8,693 nt of DNA, taken from positions 1 through 8,693 of the forward strand of contig JAGNTT010000074.1 of the NCBI GenBank assembly GCA_017987425.1. The letters run 5' to 3'. The translations under genes were made by a program, and so were the position numbers. Numbering within the stretch: position 1 is the stretch's first letter; every line of letters begins with the position of its first letter. Origin of the DNA: Candidatus Omnitrophota bacterium. GTDB taxonomy: Bacteria > Omnitrophota > Gorgyraeia > Zapsychrales > Fredricksoniimonadaceae. Under the pieces are notes generated by a model. That model worked only from the letters and a program-made list of their open reading frames with translations. It was not told the origin of the DNA and ran no database searches. Of this stretch, positions 5,721 to 8,693 are shown in pieces.

Positions 5721-6353
5721 ATGAACGGTGTTGTAGTTATCGATGACAAGGCATTCAAAGACGCTTCGTTTGGCAAACTGGGAATGTGGTTTTTTCTCAT
5801 CATGGACGGATTAAGTTTTGTCGCCATCCTGATTGCGGCCGCCTATCTGCGGACCAACGGCGCTCCGTGGCCAGCTCCAGGTCAGGTGCTTAACGTTCCG
5901 CTGACGGCGTTCAATACGTTTGTCCTGCTTTTAAGCAGTTATACCATGATGAACGCTTTTGAATCGGTCAGGGCCGGTAAGCAAAGACAATTTATTGCAT
6001 TTCTAGGATGGACGCTGGTGCTGGGTATTATGTTCTTGGCCGTCCAAGCCTATGAATACTATAATTTCATAATCGGAACGCCGGAAGTCCGGGAACATCT
6101 GGCATCGGCCGGTCTCGGCGGGGATTTCTTCCGTCCTTCGAGCAGTATTTACGCCGGTTGTTTTTACGGAGCGACCGGTTTTCACGGCTTGCACGTGCTA
6201 TCGGGTGTCATTTTTATAATTTATGTACTGGCCGGAGCCTTAAAGGGTCGTTTCAATCAGGGGAACCATCTGCGCGTGGAAACTTTGACGCTGTTCTGGC
6301 ATTTTGTGGATTTGATGTGGATGCTGGTTTTTACGGTTGTTTATTTACTATAA
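5721..6353 (+). CDS. coxC: Cytochrome c oxidase subunit III, canonical copy 2
   Basis: ATG 5721 is set by AGGAG at 5711-5715, 14 bases after the previous gene. An upstream open frame from 5607 is not needed. The 210-residue, five-helix protein carries the subunit III signatures: Q109-A-Y-E112, 'GATGFHGLHVLSG' at 150-162, and W194-H-F-V-D198. It therefore retains the Glu, His and Asp that the preceding paralogue lacks. It also has a longer loop between helices III and IV (about 118-145). Identity between the two copies looks low outside the helix IV motif, so this is an old duplication or two separately acquired types rather than a recent tandem copy. Both could sit in one complex, as a split arrangement replacing the seven-helix subunit III, or they could alternate. 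The sequence cannot decide. Confidence 0.93.
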   Translation: MNGVVVIDDKAFKDASFGKLGMWFFLIMDGLSFVAILIAAAYLRTNGAPWPAPGQVLNVPLTAFNTFVLLLSSYTMMNAFESVRAGKQRQFIAFLGWTLVLGIMFLAVQAYEYYNFIIGTPEVREHLASAGLGGDFFRPSSSIYAGCFYGATGFHGLHVLSGVIFIIYVLAGALKGRFNQGNHLRVETLTLFWHFVDLMWMLVFTVVYLL

Positions 6354-6369
6354 ACATCGAGGAGATTTT

Positions 6370-6645
6370 ATGACTAATAAAAGTTTTTATACATATATTG
6401 CCTTATGTTTGGCCGCCATGACGGCGTTCGAGCTCATGCTGTATCCTCATTCGGAACTGGGCGCATGGCGCACGGGCGGGCTTTTGGTATTGATGGGATC
6501 CAAGGCCTTAATGGTTGCATTGGCCTACATGAATTTAAGAAAAGAAGGATGGGCCCTGAAAATGGTGTTTTTTGCTCCTATTCCGGTCGCCATCTATTTT
6601 TTGCTGTTCATGCTTTATGATGCGGCGTATCTCTGGAAATCATAA
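6370..6645 (+). CDS. Cytochrome c oxidase subunit IV (prokaryotic COX4 type)
   Basis: ATG 6370 has a strong GAGGAG at 6359-6364. The 91-residue protein has three hydrophobic helices (about 8-25, 36-54 and 65-88). The middle one ends in the family signature, here 'GSKALMVALAYMNLRKEG' (43-60), where the usual form is a Lys in the helix followed by YFMHL-R. The end, MLYDAAYLWK, also fits. Proteins of this CtaF/CyoD-like family stabilise CuB and subunit interactions. It lies 16 bases after the second subunit III gene. There is a single base between its stop and the next start codon. Confidence 0.88.
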   Translation: MTNKSFYTYIALCLAAMTAFELMLYPHSELGAWRTGGLLVLMGSKALMVALAYMNLRKEGWALKMVFFAPIPVAIYFLLFMLYDAAYLWKS

Positions 6646-6646
6646 T

Positions 6647-6865
6647 ATGATTAAATCCTCGCTGATTATTCTGTTTCTGTTTATGGTGCAGGCAACCTCG
6701 GAGGCTTGTCCGGCCTGTGCGGTTTCGAAGGCCCAAAGTAATGTGTGGCAGACATTCTGGATTTTGAGCGTGATGGGAATTTTACCGCTTGTTATTTTTG
6801 CTGTTGTCAGTCTGATCATTGTGAGGTTGCATAAAAATGAAAAGAAATCGGTATCTGATTTGTGA
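6647..6865 (+). CDS. 72-residue CPxC membrane microprotein of the oxidase cluster
   Basis: ATG 6647 starts one base after the subunit IV stop; its ribosome site is poor (GGA at 6635-6637), so translation probably depends on coupling. The product has a signal-like hydrophobic N-terminus (about 4-15) and then a probable cut after SEA20. Mature Cys21 opens a C-P-A-C pair (21-24). A single membrane span covers about 34-60, and the tail is basic and cytoplasmic. A CxxC pair just outside the membrane could bind copper or act as a thiol. Similar short 'CPVC' membrane proteins occur in other oxidase clusters that I remember, but I know of no assigned function. The residues before Cys21 do not make a normal lipobox. 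It overlaps the following SCO-like gene by 29 bases. Neighbourhood suggests a role in CuA or CuB loading; that is inference. Confidence 0.72.
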   Translation: MIKSSLIILFLFMVQATSEACPACAVSKAQSNVWQTFWILSVMGILPLVIFAVVSLIIVRLHKNEKKSVSDL

Positions 6866-7367
6866 TGCGCTGCTATGGACACTGCTGATGATCTTGGCCG
6901 CCGTCGTGGCGTTTAATCTTCTGCAGCGTGACAAACAAAGAAGTTTCGGCGCCGTTTCGTTTGGATCTTTCCCTGAGTTCAGTCTTATGATGCCACAAGG
7001 TGGAACGTTCGACCGTCATCAGATTAAAGGTTATGTCTGGGCGGTCCATACGGCGTCTTCGGTCGATGAGGCAATGGCGGTCGCAAGGCAGCTGGCAATC
7101 ATTGAGAAGCAAACATCCTCGGGGAAGCGTCATCTGAATATCCTGACGGTGTCGGCCGCTTATTCGGCTCTCACGTCTCTGCTGCCTTATCATTTCATTG
7201 CCGGTGGAAGTCAGGAGGAAGTCGACCGTATTTTCTCCGGAGCCGGACACATAAACGGGAGCAGCGTCTTTCTAGTCGACCAGAATGGTATCATCCGCGG
7301 GCGGTATGACTTTAAGGACGTTGATCAATACCGGGTTTTCCAGAAGGATTTACTTCGTATTCTATAA
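6837..7367 (+). CDS. SCO1/SenC-like thioredoxin-fold protein lacking the copper-binding cysteines
   Basis: The 176-residue protein has an N-terminal membrane anchor (about 9-27) and a periplasmic domain. It matches the SCO1/SenC layout: an entry strand PEFSLM, then 'IKGYVWAV' (63-70) where SCO proteins read GKVW-AdF, and the closing strand 'SSVFLVDQNGIIRGRYD' (142-158). SCO proteins carry CxxxC plus a distal His and deliver copper to CuA or reduce its thiols. Counting from Gly65, the Cys positions fall on Asp77 and Ala81, and the distal His position is about Asn140, with His138 close by. The only Cys is C9, at the start of the anchor. This copy should therefore not bind copper in the known way or act as a disulphide reductase. 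It is the last gene before the operon terminator. Overlap with the CPxC gene suggests coupled synthesis. GAGG at 6823-6826 may serve as ribosome site. Confidence 0.75.
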   Translation: MKRNRYLICDALLWTLLMILAAVVAFNLLQRDKQRSFGAVSFGSFPEFSLMMPQGGTFDRHQIKGYVWAVHTASSVDEAMAVARQLAIIEKQTSSGKRHLNILTVSAAYSALTSLLPYHFIAGGSQEEVDRIFSGAGHINGSSVFLVDQNGIIRGRYDFKDVDQYRVFQKDLLRIL

Positions 7368-7393
7368 AGTTATTCCTGGGTTTTTAAAATATG

Positions 7394-7429
7394 AGCCCTT
7401 CGGCATCAAGCCGAAGGGCTTTCTTTATT
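7394..7429 (+). terminator. Strong intrinsic terminator of the oxidase operon
   Basis: A perfect 11-bp stem (AGCCCTTCGGC 7394-7404 / GCCGAAGGGCT 7410-7420) with loop ATCAA is followed by the T-rich tract TTCTTTATT. It lies 26 bases after the SCO-like stop and closes the gene string. Confidence 0.92.
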
Positions 7430-7675
7430 GAGTACGGGAATGTCTGTGTCCGCCCGTCAGGAAGCAGTGATTGTTATATGCAATCAGTGTATGATCTTTA
7501 CGGAAGGAGGCTATACTTTTCGCAACAGTAAGACACTTAACTCCAGCACTTTTGAGCCCAGGTGAATTTGAATCAGTAAACCGGTTTTATAGAAAATCTG
7601 AATTCCCAGCACTGGTTTCGTAAGCATTGCTGGGTGGAGGGGAATCGTGACTGGATTTTTTATCTAAACGGCAAT
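7430..7675. other. Intergenic region between the oxidase operon and the outer-membrane protein gene
   Basis: About 250 bases separate the two convergent terminators. Apart from the weak 41-codon frame it contains TGATTG/CAATCA (7468-7473 / 7481-7486), the palindrome AAACCGGTTT (7578-7587) and CCCAGCA/TGCTGGG (7605-7611 / 7628-7634, 16-base loop). No RNA gene family, insertion sequence or repeat array is recognised. Confidence 0.6.
7440..7565 (+). CDS. Possible 41-residue ORF with a CxxC motif
   Basis: An ATG-to-TGA frame of 41 codons reads with a hydrophobic strand and a C14-N-Q-C17 pair followed by MIFTEGGYTF, a plausible half zinc ribbon. Against it, the ribosome site is weak (GAG at 7430-7432), no promoter is visible and the start lies directly behind the operon terminator. 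I list it as a low-confidence candidate only. Confidence 0.2.
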   Translation: MSVSARQEAVIVICNQCMIFTEGGYTFRNSKTLNSSTFEPR

Positions 7676-7710
7676 AAAAAAGGCGGATCTGATTTCAGAC
7701 CCGCCATTTT
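7676..7710 (-). terminator. Terminator of the minus-strand outer-membrane protein gene, possibly bidirectional
   Basis: The arms GGCGGATCTGA (7682-7692) and TCAGACCCGCC (7695-7705) pair over 11 positions with one A/C mismatch and a very tight loop. On the minus strand the stem is followed by a T-run (complement of the A residues at 7676-7681). On the plus strand it is followed by ATTTTT, so it could end transcription from both sides. Confidence 0.85.
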
Positions 7711-7732
7711 TATGAATATTTGAATAAGAGTA

Positions 7733-8443
7733 TCAGGGAAAACGATACACGATGCCGAATGTTCCCTGGGTGATATCGTAACTGGAATCATCCACGCTGA
7801 ATTGTCTGACTTCCGTGCGCCATACGAAACGGTCCTTGACGCCGACGTCATATTCCAGACCGCCGCTGAATGTCCAGGTGCTGCCGGACTCTTTCTCCGT
7901 CGACTGCACGCCGTTCTCTTCAAAGCGTTCCGTCGAAATCCACCAGAACATACCGGCTGAGCCGATGAGATATAAACGGTCATTTAGCGGATAGCGGACG
8001 ACAGCGGCAAAACTGCCGCCTTCAGCTTCGTGTTCCGCGGTCACAGCGCCGGCGCTCCAGGAAGGACCGCCGGACGAATTGCCCGCAAATTCGGACTTTC
8101 CTAAATAATGATAGCCCGCTTCAACGCCAAGATGTTCCGTAAATTGATATCCGAAGAAAACATCGCCCACCCAACCGCTGTTGTCGCTGGAATAATTACC
8201 GCCGAGTGAACCGTCATCATTCGTCCGGGGGGAGTTTGAGCTCATCATTCCGGTGCCGAAGCCCGCATAGCAGTTTTCAAAAATACTGTCTTTGGGAATG
8301 AGAGGAAGGCCGAATAAACCTGTATCGGTGTCCTTTGAAGCTTCACGGATTTCTGCCTGAGAAACTTTTGCTCCTGCCAGCAACATAACCACGGTTATCA
8401 GTAACACTAACATTTTTTGCTTCGCCAATCCGTGAATCGTCAT
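7733..8443 (-). CDS. Outer-membrane beta-barrel protein (OmpA/porin-like 8-strand type)
   Basis: The 236-residue protein starts at 8443 behind a strong AAGGAGGA site (8447-8454, minus strand). It has a Sec signal peptide: KQK at 8-10, a hydrophobic core at about 11-24 and a cut after SQA30. The mature part has alternating aromatic/hydrophobic strands separated by Gly, Ser and Asp-rich loops, for example 'GDVFFGYQFTEHLGVEAGY', 'DRLYLIGSAGMFWW' and a last strand 'TFGIVYRFP'. The C-terminal aromatic is followed by Pro, a slight departure from the usual terminal Phe. Barrels of this length have about eight strands and serve as structural, adhesion or narrow-pore proteins; this one is not assigned. 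It has no OmpA peptidoglycan-binding domain. It has its own promoter and terminator and converges on the oxidase operon. Confidence 0.85.
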   Translation of the reverse strand: MTIHGLAKQKMLVLLITVVMLLAGAKVSQAEIREASKDTDTGLFGLPLIPKDSIFENCYAGFGTGMMSSNSPRTNDDGSLGGNYSSDNSGWVGDVFFGYQFTEHLGVEAGYHYLGKSEFAGNSSGGPSWSAGAVTAEHEAEGGSFAAVVRYPLNDRLYLIGSAGMFWWISTERFEENGVQSTEKESGSTWTFSGGLEYDVGVKDRFVWRTEVRQFSVDDSSYDITQGTFGIVYRFP

Positions 8444-8479
8444 TAGTCCTCCTTGTTGGGTTAGTATGAATTTAAACTA

Positions 8480-8507
8480 ATTGTACAGAATATTGTGTTA
8501 CTCACAA
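8480..8507 (-). promoter_or_regulatory. Promoter of the outer-membrane protein gene, with overlapping inverted repeat
   Basis: On the minus strand TTGTGA (-35, 8502-8507) and TACAAT (-10, 8480-8485) are spaced by 16 bases, a good sigma-70-type match. The inverted repeat TTGTG-TTACT-CACAA (8493-8507) covers the -35 box and could be a repressor or activator site. The leader to the ATG at 8443 is about 30 bases. Confidence 0.6.
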
Positions 8508-8544
8508 AATATATTTTTCAGATTGGATTGTAATAGCCTGCTGT

Positions 8545-8693
8545 TTAAACGCCTCTCACGATGGATGTTTGCGGCGGGCACGGACGCCGGGTCTCGAATT
8601 CATGTTCGAAATCGGAAAAGGACCTCCGGCCCATGTCATAGAGTGTTTTCAGTTTGCCGATGTCGTCCTCGAGAAAATTAGTTTTCAGGAATT
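8545..8693 (-). CDS. C-terminal end of an unidentified minus-strand protein (5' end outside window)
   Basis: A frame enters from the right edge and ends at TAA (8545-8547), giving 48 residues. The translation is charged and helix-like at first ('FLEDDIGKLKTLYDMGRR', then DFEHEFET) and ends in a Pro/Cys-containing tail. Codon choice resembles that of the neighbouring genes, and the opposite strand gives an implausible Cys/Arg-rich peptide. No domain can be assigned and no clear terminator follows. It would lie upstream of, and in the same direction as, the outer-membrane protein gene. Confidence 0.45.
   Translation of the reverse strand, partial: FLKTNFLEDDIGKLKTLYDMGRRSFSDFEHEFETRRPCPPQTSIVRGV

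Noticed and set aside
8481..8681. 66-codon plus-strand frame at the right edge
   Set aside because: The product is Cys/Arg-rich and overlaps the promoter of the minus-strand barrel gene. The minus-strand frame over the same bases reads as a more natural protein.
1..8693. tRNA, rRNA, CRISPR array, insertion sequence or prophage
   Set aside because: No cloverleaf, regular direct repeats, transposase motifs or phage-like genes were seen on either strand.

Overview
The window looks like the chromosome of a Gram-negative, respiring bacterium. The support is a lipoprotein signal with a TonB-like domain, an outer-membrane beta-barrel with a signal peptide, and a full set of structural genes for an aa3-like haem-copper oxidase. 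The style of the radical SAM protein and of the TonB-like lipoprotein reminds me of Omnitrophota or deltaproteobacteria-like lineages. That is an impression from memory, not a search result.

Layout. (1) Bases 1-432 are the C-terminal end of a PAS-containing signalling protein. (2) Bases 491-616 encode an unlisted 41-residue Cys/His microprotein, followed by stacked hairpins and an intrinsic terminator (626-709). (3) Bases 837-1289 encode a small lipoprotein with a TonB C-terminal-like domain. A weak terminator follows, and then an intergenic stretch rich in inverted repeats and ending in a TATAAT box. (4) Bases 1612-7367 form one tightly packed, same-strand gene string. In order it holds a 50-residue single-span membrane microprotein, a radical SAM enzyme, coxB (subunit II), coxA (subunit I), two different subunit III genes, a subunit IV, a 72-residue CPxC membrane microprotein and a SCO1-like protein. 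It closes with a strong terminator at 7394-7429. (5) Bases 7733-8443 on the minus strand encode an outer-membrane beta-barrel with its own promoter and terminator. (6) The end of another minus-strand reading frame enters from the right edge (8545-8693).

How the genes work together. Subunits I-IV should form a proton-pumping terminal oxidase. Subunit II has a complete CuA site, and subunit I has all haem and CuB ligands, the Glu and Tyr of HPEVY, and a D-channel. Several parts depart from the textbook form. The K-channel lysine of subunit I is a phenylalanine. The first subunit III lacks the conserved Glu and the HFVD residues that the second keeps. The SCO-like protein has no cysteine pair. 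The operon begins with a radical SAM protein and a membrane microprotein instead of haem A assembly genes, and neither ctaA nor ctaB is present in the window. The most interesting possibility is a divergent oxidase branch with altered proton input and its own assembly or modification partners. That is inference.
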